Shown piece by piece: positions 17,859 through 26,595 of a stretch of 64,000 nt of DNA. The stretch is from contig CADECP010000003.1 of NCBI GenBank assembly GCA_902825875.1, positions 124,001 through 188,000 on the forward strand, in the 5' to 3' direction. The translations under genes were made by a program, and so were the position numbers. Every line of letters starts with the position of its first letter. Position 1 is the first letter of the stretch. The notes below the pieces were generated by a model. The model saw nothing but the letters and a program-made list of their open reading frames with translations. It was not told the origin of the DNA and searched no databases. The DNA comes from an uncultured Acidobacteriota bacterium (GTDB taxonomy: Bacteria; Acidobacteriota; Blastocatellia; RBC074).

Positions 17859-19706
17859 ATGAAAAAAGTCATCGTGATTGGGCTGGATGGTTTTGAGCCT
17901 AAGCTGGTCGAACTGTTGTTTGACCGTGGCGAATTGCCGCATTTGGCAAAGCTCAAAGCTCAAGGCGGTTATGCGCGTCTTTGCACCACTTACCCGGCGC
18001 AAACGCCTGTGGCGTGGTCAACGTTTGCGACGGGCACGAATCCGGGCGGACACGGCATTTTTGATTTCATTCGACGCGATCCGAAAACGTATTTGCCGGA
18101 TTTGTCTTTTAACCGCTACGAACAGAAAAACGCTTTCGTGCCACCGAAAGCCGTCAACCTGCGACGTGGCGAAACCATTTGGGAACGTCTGTCGCACTCA
18201 GGAATTCCATCCGTCGTGTTGCGATTTCCCTGCACTTATCCGCCCGACAACATTCGAGGGCGAATGCTTTCCGGCATGGGAGTCCCCGATTTACGCGGCG
18301 GTCTGGGTACAGCCACGTTCTTCACTTCGATCAGCGACATTGACGCGCAAGAAGGCGAGCAAATCATCACCGTTGCTCCGACGCCGGACAATCGCATCGA
18401 AACTTTCCTGCCCGGCCCGATTGATCCCAAAACAAAAACTCAATCGCGGTTTGCGCTTCAGGTGCAGTTCGATCCTGCCAAACACATGGCGTTGATTCGT
18501 TCGGATGGCAATCCCGCTGCGCTCGAATTGCGCGAACGCGAGTGGAGCGATTGGCTGCGCGTGAAATTCAAACTGGGATTGTTTCGCAGTCTGCGAGGAA
18601 TGGTTCGACTGTATTTGATTCGCACGGCTCCGCATTTCGAATTGTACGTTTCGCCGATTAACTTCGAACCTGAGTCCCCGTTGTTCGACATCAGTTCGCC
18701 CGCCGATTACGCGGCAGAACTCAGTCAGAAACTTGGCGCGTTTCACACCGCCGGGATGCCCGAAGATCACAACGGTTTGGACAACGGACGATTTGACGAA
18801 GACGCTTATCTGAATCAATGCAACCTGGTATTCGACGAACGCCAGCGAATGATGCTGTATGAACTCAACCGGTTTGACGAAGGTTTTTTCTACTGTCTGT
18901 TCGATTCGCCCGACCGGTTGGCACATATGTTCTGGCGCTTCGGCGCTTCGCAAACGACCCACAACGATTCCAACTCGCCACATTTTTCCGAAGTCATTCA
19001 GGATCATTACCGGCATTGCGACGCATTGATCGGTGAAGTCATGCGTTTTGCCGACGACCAAATGCTGTTCATCGTGTGCAGCGACCACGGCATGAACAGT
19101 TTCGAGCGCGGTTTTCATTTGAATACCTGGTTACACGATCAAGGCTTGCTGACGCTGAAACGCGGCCTGACGCCGGGCGAAGCCGAAGGCGATTTTTTGC
19201 GTCACGTGGATTGGGATCGAACGAAAGCTTATGCGTTGGGGCTGAGCGGGATTTACCTGAACCTGAAAGGCCGCGAAGAACGCGGCTGCGTTTCCGCCAA
19301 CGAAACTGCGTCCTTAAAAACAGCCATCGCCAATCAACTGACAGGCTTGGGGGACGCGGGGCGAAATCGCCTGGCCATTCGCAGCGTGCTGACGCGCGAG
19401 CAGGTTTATTCGGGAGCTTATGCCGACGAATCGCCAGACTTGCTGGTGAATTTTGCCGAAGGTTATCGAATGTCTTGGGCGACGACGCTGGGCGGCATTC
19501 CTGCCGGTCATTTCGAAGACAATCACAAAAAATGGAGCGGCGATCACATCATTGATCCGGCGCTGGTTCCCGGAGTGTTGTTGATGAACCAGCCTTTCGC
19601 CAAACCGTCCGGCTTGCCGAATTTAGTTGATATGGCTCCGACGATTTTGGCTGCTCTGGGCGTCAATCCATCGCCCGCGATGGAAGGAGTTTCTCTGTTG
19701 TCATGA
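17859..19706 (+). CDS. Alkaline phosphatase family protein (phosphodiesterase/pyrophosphatase type)
   Basis: 615 residues, no signal peptide. The opening KKVIVIGLDGFEPKLV gives the first metal aspartate; PAQTPVAWSTFATG contains the threonine nucleophile; FIVCSDHGMNS supplies the second metal aspartate and histidine; a final HxxxxH-type region with DHIIDPALVPGVLL follows. This is the type I phosphodiesterase/nucleotide pyrophosphatase branch. It overlaps the next gene by four bases (ATGA at 19703-19706), so the two are translationally coupled and probably act together. Lack of export signal suggests a cytosolic or membrane-face substrate. Substrate unknown. Confidence 0.9.
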   Translation: MKKVIVIGLDGFEPKLVELLFDRGELPHLAKLKAQGGYARLCTTYPAQTPVAWSTFATGTNPGGHGIFDFIRRDPKTYLPDLSFNRYEQKNAFVPPKAVNLRRGETIWERLSHSGIPSVVLRFPCTYPPDNIRGRMLSGMGVPDLRGGLGTATFFTSISDIDAQEGEQIITVAPTPDNRIETFLPGPIDPKTKTQSRFALQVQFDPAKHMALIRSDGNPAALELREREWSDWLRVKFKLGLFRSLRGMVRLYLIRTAPHFELYVSPINFEPESPLFDISSPADYAAELSQKLGAFHTAGMPEDHNGLDNGRFDEDAYLNQCNLVFDERQRMMLYELNRFDEGFFYCLFDSPDRLAHMFWRFGASQTTHNDSNSPHFSEVIQDHYRHCDALIGEVMRFADDQMLFIVCSDHGMNSFERGFHLNTWLHDQGLLTLKRGLTPGEAEGDFLRHVDWDRTKAYALGLSGIYLNLKGREERGCVSANETASLKTAIANQLTGLGDAGRNRLAIRSVLTREQVYSGAYADESPDLLVNFAEGYRMSWATTLGGIPAGHFEDNHKKWSGDHIIDPALVPGVLLMNQPFAKPSGLPNLVDMAPTILAALGVNPSPAMEGVSLLS

Positions 19707-21157
19707 AAATTCTTGTTATTGGATTGGACGCCGCCGTCCCCGAATTGCTGTTCGGCGACGAAAAACTGACCAACATTCGCCGGTTGATGGAAGCCGGAAG
19801 TTACGGGCGATTGGAAAGCATCATTCCGCCGATCACCGTTCCGGCGTGGATGTGCATGGCCACCAGTCAGGACCCCGGTTCGTTGGGCGTGTACGGATTT
19901 CGCAATCGCAGCGACCATTCGTACAACGGACTTGGGTTCGTCAATTCCAAATCCGTTCAGGAATTAAGCATCTGGGATCAAATCGCGCGCGAAGGAAAAC
20001 GCTCCGTCATCATCGGTGTCCCGCCGTCGTTTCCTCCACGCAAAGTCAACGGCATCTGCGTCGGCTGCTTTCTGACGCCGGACACCAACACCGACAATTA
20101 CACTCACCCGGCGGCAGTCAGAGATCAAATCCGCGAACTGGTCGGCGAATATCCGGTTGACGTGAAAGGGTTCCGCACCAACAACAAAGCCTGGTTGCTG
20201 GATGAAATTTACGCGATGAGTTTGAAGCATTTCCAAAACGTGCGGCACTGGTTGCGAAACTCCGACTGGGATTATTTCCACTTCGTCGAAATCGGCCTGG
20301 ATCGGTTGCAGCATGGGTTTTGGAAGTTTCACGACTCGCGCCATGTTTTGCACGACCCCGGCAACGAATTCGCCGAAGTCATACGCGAGTATTACCGATA
20401 CCTGGACACGGAACTCGGCAGCATTCTGGAATTGCTGGACGAGGAAACCGTCGTGGTCGTCGCTTCAGATCACGGAGCGCAACGGCTGGACGGCGGTTTT
20501 TGCGTCAACGAATGGCTGGTGCGCGAAGGCTTGTTGGTGTTGAACGAATACCCGAAACAAATCACGCCGTTCAGCCAGCTCGGCGTCAACTGGGACCAAA
20601 CCAAAGTCTGGAGCGAAGGCGGTTATTACGCTCGCGTGTTTTTCAACGTTCGCGGACGCGAACCGAACGGCGTAATTGATCCGGCGGATTACGAAAAGTT
20701 CCGCGACGATCTCAAGGCACGATTGGAAGCAACCACAGACGAAAACGGTCGCGCGTTGGGCACTATGGTTTTTCGCCCGCAGGAAATTTATCGCCACGTT
20801 CGCAACGTTGCGCCGGATTTGATCGTGCATTTCGGCGGACTGTATTGGCGCTCGATTGGCGGCGTCGGTTACGACTCGATTCACGTGCAGGAAAACGACA
20901 CCGGCCCGGACGATTGCAATCATTCGCAATTCGGCAGCTTCATTCTGGCCGGAGCCGGTTTGCCCGCGGTCGGCGAAGTCAGCGGAGTTCATTTGATGGA
21001 CCTTGCGCCAACGTTGCTGGAAATTGGCGGATACGACATCCCGACTTCAATGCAGGGGCGTTCGCTGGTTGGCGAAATGCCGCAAATTGAAACTGGCTTC
21101 GCGCCCGATGGCGAAGAGCTTATCCGCCAACGATTGAGCGGACTTGGCTACATTTAA
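19703..21157 (+). CDS. Second alkaline phosphatase family protein
   Basis: 484 residues, no signal peptide. The same fold as its upstream neighbour: KILVIGLDAAVPEL (metal Asp), PPITVPAWMCMATSQDPG (Thr nucleophile), VVVVASDHGAQRLDGGF (metal Asp-His), and the product ends with ...LSGLGYI, typical of the AP3A-hydrolase-like proteins seen next to polysaccharide or lipid-modifying genes. It is shorter than the first paralogue, mainly in the central insert. The four-base overlap at its start and 13-base gap to the sulfatase place it in the middle of a three-enzyme operon. Substrate unknown. Confidence 0.9.
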   Translation: MKILVIGLDAAVPELLFGDEKLTNIRRLMEAGSYGRLESIIPPITVPAWMCMATSQDPGSLGVYGFRNRSDHSYNGLGFVNSKSVQELSIWDQIAREGKRSVIIGVPPSFPPRKVNGICVGCFLTPDTNTDNYTHPAAVRDQIRELVGEYPVDVKGFRTNNKAWLLDEIYAMSLKHFQNVRHWLRNSDWDYFHFVEIGLDRLQHGFWKFHDSRHVLHDPGNEFAEVIREYYRYLDTELGSILELLDEETVVVVASDHGAQRLDGGFCVNEWLVREGLLVLNEYPKQITPFSQLGVNWDQTKVWSEGGYYARVFFNVRGREPNGVIDPADYEKFRDDLKARLEATTDENGRALGTMVFRPQEIYRHVRNVAPDLIVHFGGLYWRSIGGVGYDSIHVQENDTGPDDCNHSQFGSFILAGAGLPAVGEVSGVHLMDLAPTLLEIGGYDIPTSMQGRSLVGEMPQIETGFAPDGEELIRQRLSGLGYI

Positions 21158-21170
21158 CCGGACTTGCGTC

Positions 21171-22991
21171 ATGAAAACCAAACTGTTGCAGCAGAAATTT
21201 ACTTCGCTGATCGAGTTGCTGACATTGGCAGCCGTCAGCGGATTGCTGGCCGGATTCATCGAAGTCATTTTGCTTGGCGCGCGGAAATTCATGTTTGGGC
21301 ATGCGATTTTGCTCGGCGCGCGAATTGTGTGGATGGCGGCAGCGGCTAACCTGTTGCTGTTTGTCGGCGCGGGAATCGTGTTGGCGACGCTGATGCGATT
21401 CTGGCCCAAATTACAATCGCCACGGACAAGCTTGACGATGTTCGCGTTTCTGGCAGTAGCAGGCTGGTTACTGCTGTTCCCCAAAATTCAATGGTACGCC
21501 TCGCTGGTTCTGGCAGCGGGTTTGGCAGTGCAAATCGGTCAAAGGTTGGCGAAACGCTTACAACCGGCAACCATCAAACTGGTCGCGAAACTTGCCACAT
21601 CAATTTTGATTTTGCTGGCGCTGGGTTGCGAGGGCTGGTTGCACTGGAGCGAACAACGCGCGCTGGCCGCGTTGCCACCACCCAAAGCCAATGCTCCGAA
21701 CGTGTTGTTGCTGGTGATGGACACGGTTGGCGCTCGGAACATGTCGCTGTACGGATACCACCGCCCGACCACACCAAAACTGACGGCCTTTGCCAAACGC
21801 GGAGCAATGTTTGAGGCCGCCATTTCCACTGCACCGTGGACGGCTCCGTCGCACGCCGGAATGTTCACCGGCCACTATCCTCACGAAGTTTCGAGCGATT
21901 GGGAAAAACCGCTGGATCGCCGCTTCCCAACACTCGCCGAAACTTTACGCGGATTCGGATACGCCACTGCCGGCATGGTCGCCAATACTTTGGTTTGCGG
22001 TTACGAATCCGGATTGAATCGCGGCTTCGATCATTACGACGATTATTCGCCGTCAGCCAGCGAATTAATCGTCAGCTCTTCCCTGCTGCGTTCTGCCATT
22101 CACAGTGCGCCACTGCGCCGAGCAATCGGCAATCAGGAAATCGTCACGCGCAAATCTGCGACTCAAATCAATCAAAGCTTTCTGAACTGGCTGGATGAAT
22201 CGCCCGAACAGGAAAGGCCGTTTTTCGCATTCCTGAATTACTTCGACGCTCACGAACCGTATTTGCCGCCAGCGCCTTTCGACACCAAATTTGGCGCTAC
22301 GGTCGCAACTCATTATCGCGCGCGTCATGACTTGCGCCGTTCATTTCGCTACAACCGCGAGCGAATGACCGAGCAGGAAAACCTGGCCGAACAAGCGGCT
22401 TACGACGGCGCGATTGCTTACCTGGACGAACAAATCGGCTTGCTGTTGGACGAACTGGAACGGCGCAAAATGCTGGAAAACACGCTGGTCATTGTCACCG
22501 CCGATCACGGTGAAAATTTCGGCGAACACGGCCATTTCACACACGGTGACAACTTATATTTGCCTTTGTTGCATGTGCCGTTGTTGATGGTTTATCCGAA
22601 ACGGATTCCCGCAAACAGCGTCATTTCCACACCGATTTCGTTGCGGGATTTGCCGGCGACAGTCTTCGACCTGTTAGGAATCGGAGAACAGCAACAATTT
22701 CCCGGAGCTTCGCTGGCCAGTTTGTTTTATGACGATTCAGAGCCGCTGGTTTCCACTGTACTTTCCGAAGTGAATCTGGCGCCAATTCGCCCTGATAAAT
22801 ATCCAGACAACGCCAAGGCGGTTATGCGCTCGATCGTTCGCCCGCCGTTTCAATTCATCCAATATGCCAATGGCCGCGAAGAACTGTATGACTTTTTTAG
22901 TGACCCAAACCAGAAAAACAACATCTTGAACCGTCGGGAACTGAATCGCCTGATCGAAGAACTCCGATGCCAGATTGAAGAGGCGGATTGA
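21171..22991 (+). CDS. Membrane-anchored sulfatase-family protein
   Basis: 606 residues. Residues about 10-160 contain four or five transmembrane helices (LLTLAAVSGLLAGFIEVILL split by short loops; LLLFVGAGIVLATLM; FLAVAGWLLLF). The C-terminal 430 residues are a sulfatase domain: NVLLLVMDTVGARN opens it with the metal aspartate, STAPWTAPSHAGMFTG carries the nucleophile position (Thr/Ser, not the Cys of a Cys-type formylglycine site), and IVTADHGENFGEHG supplies metal ligands. Such membrane-bound forms can be phosphotransferases as well as sulfatases. ATG 21171 is used because the upstream in-frame GTG at 21144 lies inside the previous gene. Last gene of the operon beginning at 17634. Confidence 0.88.
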   Translation: MKTKLLQQKFTSLIELLTLAAVSGLLAGFIEVILLGARKFMFGHAILLGARIVWMAAAANLLLFVGAGIVLATLMRFWPKLQSPRTSLTMFAFLAVAGWLLLFPKIQWYASLVLAAGLAVQIGQRLAKRLQPATIKLVAKLATSILILLALGCEGWLHWSEQRALAALPPPKANAPNVLLLVMDTVGARNMSLYGYHRPTTPKLTAFAKRGAMFEAAISTAPWTAPSHAGMFTGHYPHEVSSDWEKPLDRRFPTLAETLRGFGYATAGMVANTLVCGYESGLNRGFDHYDDYSPSASELIVSSSLLRSAIHSAPLRRAIGNQEIVTRKSATQINQSFLNWLDESPEQERPFFAFLNYFDAHEPYLPPAPFDTKFGATVATHYRARHDLRRSFRYNRERMTEQENLAEQAAYDGAIAYLDEQIGLLLDELERRKMLENTLVIVTADHGENFGEHGHFTHGDNLYLPLLHVPLLMVYPKRIPANSVISTPISLRDLPATVFDLLGIGEQQQFPGASLASLFYDDSEPLVSTVLSEVNLAPIRPDKYPDNAKAVMRSIVRPPFQFIQYANGREELYDFFSDPNQKNNILNRRELNRLIEELRCQIEEAD

Positions 22992-23122
22992 TGATGTCGT
23001 TCGACGACAGAAATTTCTGAGTTCACCTTCAGATTGGTTGTCAGCCTGCAACTTGAATCATAAGATTCGTGCGTTTCAATCCAACCCAACATTTCAATTA
23101 GGAGAAATCTGAACAGAAAATC

Positions 23123-24427
23123 ATGGAACCAATCAACCGACGAACTTTTGCCAAAGCAACTTTGGCGGCTGGCGCTGGAACGGCTTTGAGCCGAACAAGA
23201 ATTTTAGGAGCCAATGACCGGGTCAATTTGGGAATCATAGGGCCCGGTGATCGCGGACATTCGGTTTGGTCGCAGTTTTTGAAACAGCCGGACGTGAATC
23301 CGATCGCGGCGGCGGATGTTTTCCAACCTTACCTGGAACGCGCGGCCAAAACAGCTCAAACTGCCCGGTCAGCAAACAGCAAAATCGCGCAGTTTGAAGA
23401 TTTCCGCCGCGTGCTGGAACTGAAAGACGTAGACGCGGTGATTGTCGGTACGCCGGATCATTGGCATGCGATTCCGACCATTGCCGCCTGTCAGGCAGGC
23501 AAAGACGTTTACTGCGAAAAACCGCTGTCGCTATTTGTCCGCGAAGGCCGTCGAATGGTCGCTGCCGCTCGACAGCATAATCGCGTAGTCCAAACCGGTT
23601 GCCAGCAACGTTCAGGCGATCATTACCAACAAGCCGTCAAACTCATCCGCGAAGGCGGTATCGGCACGGTTCACAAAATCACTGCCGGATTCACGCGCAA
23701 TGCGATGCCCGGTTTCAAGCCTGAAGAAATTCTCGGTCCCGGCAAAGAAATTCCGAAAGGATTGAACTGGGATTTCTGGCTCGGCCCGGCTCCGGCGGTT
23801 CCGTATGACCCCTTCCGTTGCCACTACCACTTTCGCTGGTTTTGGGATTATTCCGGCGGGCAGATGACCAACTGGGGAGCGCACAATCTGGACATTGCTC
23901 GGTGGGCGCTGAACGCCAAAGGCCCGCGCGCGGTGTCGGCTTTCGGTGGCCGTTACGCCATCAAAGACGGCGGCGAAACACCCGACGTGCAAGAAGTGCT
24001 TTACGATTTCGGCAACTGCGTCGTCACCTGGTCTGGCCGCGAAGTCAATCGCACGCGCGATGAATACCTGGTTTTTCACGGCACAAAAGGTACGCTGAGC
24101 ATCCTGCGAAACGGTTTCACCATCGCGCCTGAAACCTGGCGCAAAGCCGACAAACCCGCCGTCGAACCATTGCAGGTCAAAGGCGATGCCAACCAATCGC
24201 AGACTTCTCACATTCGCAACTTCCTGGACTGCATCAAGAGCCGCCAACGCCCCATCGCCGACGTGGAAGAAGGTCATCTGACCGCCACGATGTGTCATTT
24301 GGGAAATATCGCCACGCGGCTTGGCCGATCGTTCAAATGGGACGCCGACAAGGAAGAAATCATCGGCGACAAAGAAGCCAACCAAATGCTCTCGCGGCCT
24401 TATCGTAAACCATGGCGGTTGGAGTAA
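23123..24427 (+). CDS. Gfo/Idh/MocA family oxidoreductase with Tat signal
   Basis: 434 residues. The N-terminus INRRTFAKATLAAGAGTAL is a twin-arginine signal, so the enzyme is exported with its NAD(P) cofactor bound, as in the glycosidase/oxidoreductase group of this family. After the signal, VNLGIIGPGDRGHSVW is the nucleotide loop; KDVYCEKPLS holds the catalytic-region lysine; DWHAI-type contacts appear as GTPDHWHAIPT; and WDYSGGQMTNWGAHNLD ends with the usual aspartate-histidine region. Codon use matches its neighbours. Substrate is probably a sugar or glycoside. It stands alone after a 131-base gap that shows no other feature. Confidence 0.9.
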   Translation: MEPINRRTFAKATLAAGAGTALSRTRILGANDRVNLGIIGPGDRGHSVWSQFLKQPDVNPIAAADVFQPYLERAAKTAQTARSANSKIAQFEDFRRVLELKDVDAVIVGTPDHWHAIPTIAACQAGKDVYCEKPLSLFVREGRRMVAAARQHNRVVQTGCQQRSGDHYQQAVKLIREGGIGTVHKITAGFTRNAMPGFKPEEILGPGKEIPKGLNWDFWLGPAPAVPYDPFRCHYHFRWFWDYSGGQMTNWGAHNLDIARWALNAKGPRAVSAFGGRYAIKDGGETPDVQEVLYDFGNCVVTWSGREVNRTRDEYLVFHGTKGTLSILRNGFTIAPETWRKADKPAVEPLQVKGDANQSQTSHIRNFLDCIKSRQRPIADVEEGHLTATMCHLGNIATRLGRSFKWDADKEEIIGDKEANQMLSRPYRKPWRLE

Positions 24428-24444
24428 GTTGCTCTACGTTCGAC

Positions 24445-24450
24445 TATAAT
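24445..24450 (+). promoter_or_regulatory. TATAAT box close to the xisH start
   Basis: A perfect TATAAT ends seven bases before the ATG at 24458 and no ribosome-binding site fits between them. A transcript from this box would begin at or next to the ATG, that is, be leaderless. No good -35 hexamer is seen at 17 bases upstream. Confidence 0.4.
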
Positions 24451-24457
24451 CCGCGTT

Positions 24458-24874
24458 ATGGCAGCAAAAGACAAAGTTCATGACCAGGTTGTCAATGCGT
24501 TGAAAAAAGACGGTTGGACGATCACACATGATCCGCTCAAGGTTCTCTGGAAAAAAAGAAAGTTATACGTTGACCTTGGCGCCGAGAAGTTAATTGCTGC
24601 CCAAAAAGATGAATCCAAAATTGCCGTCGAAATCAAAAGCTTCATTGGAGCTAATGACCTTGATGATCTTTATCAGGCAATCGGACAGTTCATTCTCTAC
24701 CGCAAGGCAATGAAAATGGCCGCGCCAGAGAGAACTCTCTACCTTGCCATAGATACTTTGGTCTTCAGGCAACTTTTCGACGATGAAGATGGAGAGTCAT
24801 TGAGAGCCGAAGAATCCATCAACTTGCTTGTTTTCGACAAACATAAAGAAGAGGTAGTTTTATGGAAACAATGA
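24458..24874 (+). CDS. xisH: XisH family protein
   Basis: 138 residues, matching the usual XisH length. The family is defined by the Anabaena fdxN-element excision controlling factor and has a PD-(D/E)XK nuclease-like core: here LYVDLGAEKLI gives the acidic residue and IAVEIKSFIG the E-x-K pair, followed by DDLYQAIGQFILYRKAM and the C-terminal INLLVFDKHKEEVVLW. The partner xisI overlaps the 3' end by 13 bases. XisHI pairs are abundant in cyanobacteria and sporadic elsewhere, which points to horizontal transfer. Their real job outside heterocyst DNA excision is not known; a nuclease/antagonist or toxin-antitoxin-like pair is possible. No fdxN element is present here. Confidence 0.88.
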   Translation: MAAKDKVHDQVVNALKKDGWTITHDPLKVLWKKRKLYVDLGAEKLIAAQKDESKIAVEIKSFIGANDLDDLYQAIGQFILYRKAMKMAAPERTLYLAIDTLVFRQLFDDEDGESLRAEESINLLVFDKHKEEVVLWKQ

Positions 24875-25209
24875 CAGGCAAAACCATCAGGTATCGCAAA
24901 ATCATTCGTGAACTGCTGACTGAACTGGCAGCGGTTCCTCATCTTGAAGAAGGCATCCGGGATCGCCTTCTCTTTGATGAAGACAACGATAGTTATGCGA
25001 TTATTTCCGAAGGATGGAACGGCGAAGAAAGAATTCATCACATCGTTATTCATCTGGAAATCATCCACGATAAAATTTGGATTCAAGCAGATAACACAGA
25101 TGTTGTAATTGCCCGCGAACTGGAAGCGCAGGGCATTCCCAAATCTGACATCGTTCTCGGATTCAGGGCGCCCTCGGTGCGCCCGCTAACTCAATACGCC
25201 GTCGCTTGA
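24862..25209 (+). CDS. xisI: XisI family protein
   Basis: 115 residues, the usual XisI length. Characteristic features are YRKIIRELLTELA at the start, DRLLFDEDNDSYAII, HHIVIHLEIIHDKIWIQADNT (quoted in part) and ARELEAQGIPKSDIVLGF near the C-terminus. ATG 24862 has GAAGAGG eight bases upstream; a second ATG at 24871 forms an ATGA overlap with the xisH stop. Translation is therefore coupled with xisH and the two proteins probably form a complex. Molecular function is unknown beyond the original genetic role in element excision. Confidence 0.88.
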   Translation: METMTGKTIRYRKIIRELLTELAAVPHLEEGIRDRLLFDEDNDSYAIISEGWNGEERIHHIVIHLEIIHDKIWIQADNTDVVIARELEAQGIPKSDIVLGFRAPSVRPLTQYAVA

Positions 25210-25248
25210 AACGGTAAGCAAGCAGCTTGATCGAATGGAGAATCAAAT

Positions 25249-26496
25249 ATGAATTTGTCGGCACGTCTTCTTCGAAGCTCTTTCGTAACTCGCATTGGAA
25301 AAATCGTTTGGCTAAGCATTTGCCTTTTGGCGATTTCCACCTCTGTATTTAGTCAGGCGGCGCAACAGCAGACTCCGGCTCAACCGGCCAAACCCGTTGC
25401 CCAGCCAGAATCGGCCAAGCCAAAACAGCCGGAAAGTTTTTCCGCCGAAGAGTTTTCAAAACTTAGCCGCGAATTTTCCGAAGAAGGCGGCACGTTCCGC
25501 TCGGACAATTTCACCTCCAACGAAACGTCGTACTTGCACGTCGTCCAAAAACTGCGCGAAGCCGGAACCACAGGCGGAGCTTATCTGGGTGTCGGGCCGG
25601 AGCAGAATTACACTTACATCGCCAAAACCCGTCCGCAGATCGTGTTTCTGTTCGACATTCGACGACAGGCGATTATCCAGCATTTGATGTACAAAGCCGT
25701 CTTTCACACGTCGGAAAATCCGGCGCAATTTCTGGCCAAGCTGCTCAGTCGCCCGCTGCCTGCCAAAGACGCGCCCAAAGAAGTAAAAGACAAAGCTCCG
25801 GCGGCGAATGCTTCGATCAACGAATTGCTGAACTATTTCAGCGCAGCGGCGATGGACGAAAAAGCCTATCAAGCCAATCTGGCCGAAATCCGCAAAATGA
25901 TTCAGGAAGAATTCAAATTTCCGCTGTCGGACAACGACAAATATGCGCTGGAATATGTGTACAAAAGTTTCCGCGACGAAGGCCTGGCGATTTCCTATCG
26001 CACGGATGGCGGCGGAGGCTGGGGCGGCTACTTCCCTACACTGCGGGAAATTTTGGCCGGTGAAGACCTCTTCGGAAAACAAGGGAATTTCCTGGCTGTA
26101 AAAGAAGATTACGAATTTGTGCGCGGACTGCATCGCAAGAATCTTATCATTCCGGTGGTCGCCGATTTCGCAGGCAAAAAAGGAATCTCTTCGGTCGCCG
26201 AGTACCTGAAAAAGAATGGCTACACGGTGACGGCTTTTTACCTGTCGAACGTCGAACAGTATTTGTTCCAAAACGGTGTGTTCGGCGACTTTGCGGAAAA
26301 TGTTCGCAAATTGCCGCTGACAGACAAAAGTCTGTTCATTCGCGCCATCGCCGGACGTGGCCCGCACCCGGCTCGGCAATCGGGTCATCGGTTGACCACG
26401 CTGCTGCAAAAGATGACCGTGTTTTTGAAGGATTACGACGAAAAACTCTATTCCAGCTATTACGAATTGTCGGTGACGAATTACATCGCTCCCTGA
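25249..26496 (+). CDS. LIC_10091-like secreted protein of unknown function
   Basis: 415 residues. A signal/anchor segment (residues 18-36, IVWLSICLLAISTSVF) is followed by a Pro/Ala/Gln-rich linker (37-65) and a globular domain. The motifs FTSNETSYLHVVQKL, GGAYLGVGPEQNYTYIA and IVFLFDIRRQAIIQHL resemble the LIC_10091 group named after a Leptospira protein; the name is from memory of the family and the resemblance is to motif level only. There is no known activity; the domain may have a methyltransferase-like fold. GGAGAA ribosome-binding site. Likely periplasmic. Confidence 0.65.
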   Translation: MNLSARLLRSSFVTRIGKIVWLSICLLAISTSVFSQAAQQQTPAQPAKPVAQPESAKPKQPESFSAEEFSKLSREFSEEGGTFRSDNFTSNETSYLHVVQKLREAGTTGGAYLGVGPEQNYTYIAKTRPQIVFLFDIRRQAIIQHLMYKAVFHTSENPAQFLAKLLSRPLPAKDAPKEVKDKAPAANASINELLNYFSAAAMDEKAYQANLAEIRKMIQEEFKFPLSDNDKYALEYVYKSFRDEGLAISYRTDGGGGWGGYFPTLREILAGEDLFGKQGNFLAVKEDYEFVRGLHRKNLIIPVVADFAGKKGISSVAEYLKKNGYTVTAFYLSNVEQYLFQNGVFGDFAENVRKLPLTDKSLFIRAIAGRGPHPARQSGHRLTTLLQKMTVFLKDYDEKLYSSYYELSVTNYIAP

Positions 26497-26521
26497 CGCT
26501 GAAGAAAATTTCCATCAACCA

Positions 26522-26595
26522 AGCCGACTCCGTTCGCGTCTTTACTGGCAACCACGAACAGACAATTGACCGAACAAAACCCTAAGGAGTCGGCT
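26522..26595 (+). promoter_or_regulatory. Leader hairpin that could sequester the ribosome-binding site
   Basis: AGCCGACTCC (26522-26531) is a perfect 10-base complement of GGAGTCGGCT (26586-26595). The right arm contains GGAG of the ribosome-binding site AAGGAG (26584-26589) and ends at the base before the ATG at 26596. Folding would hide the site; an alternative structure or a ligand, protein or temperature could open it. Regulation itself is inference. Confidence 0.5.
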
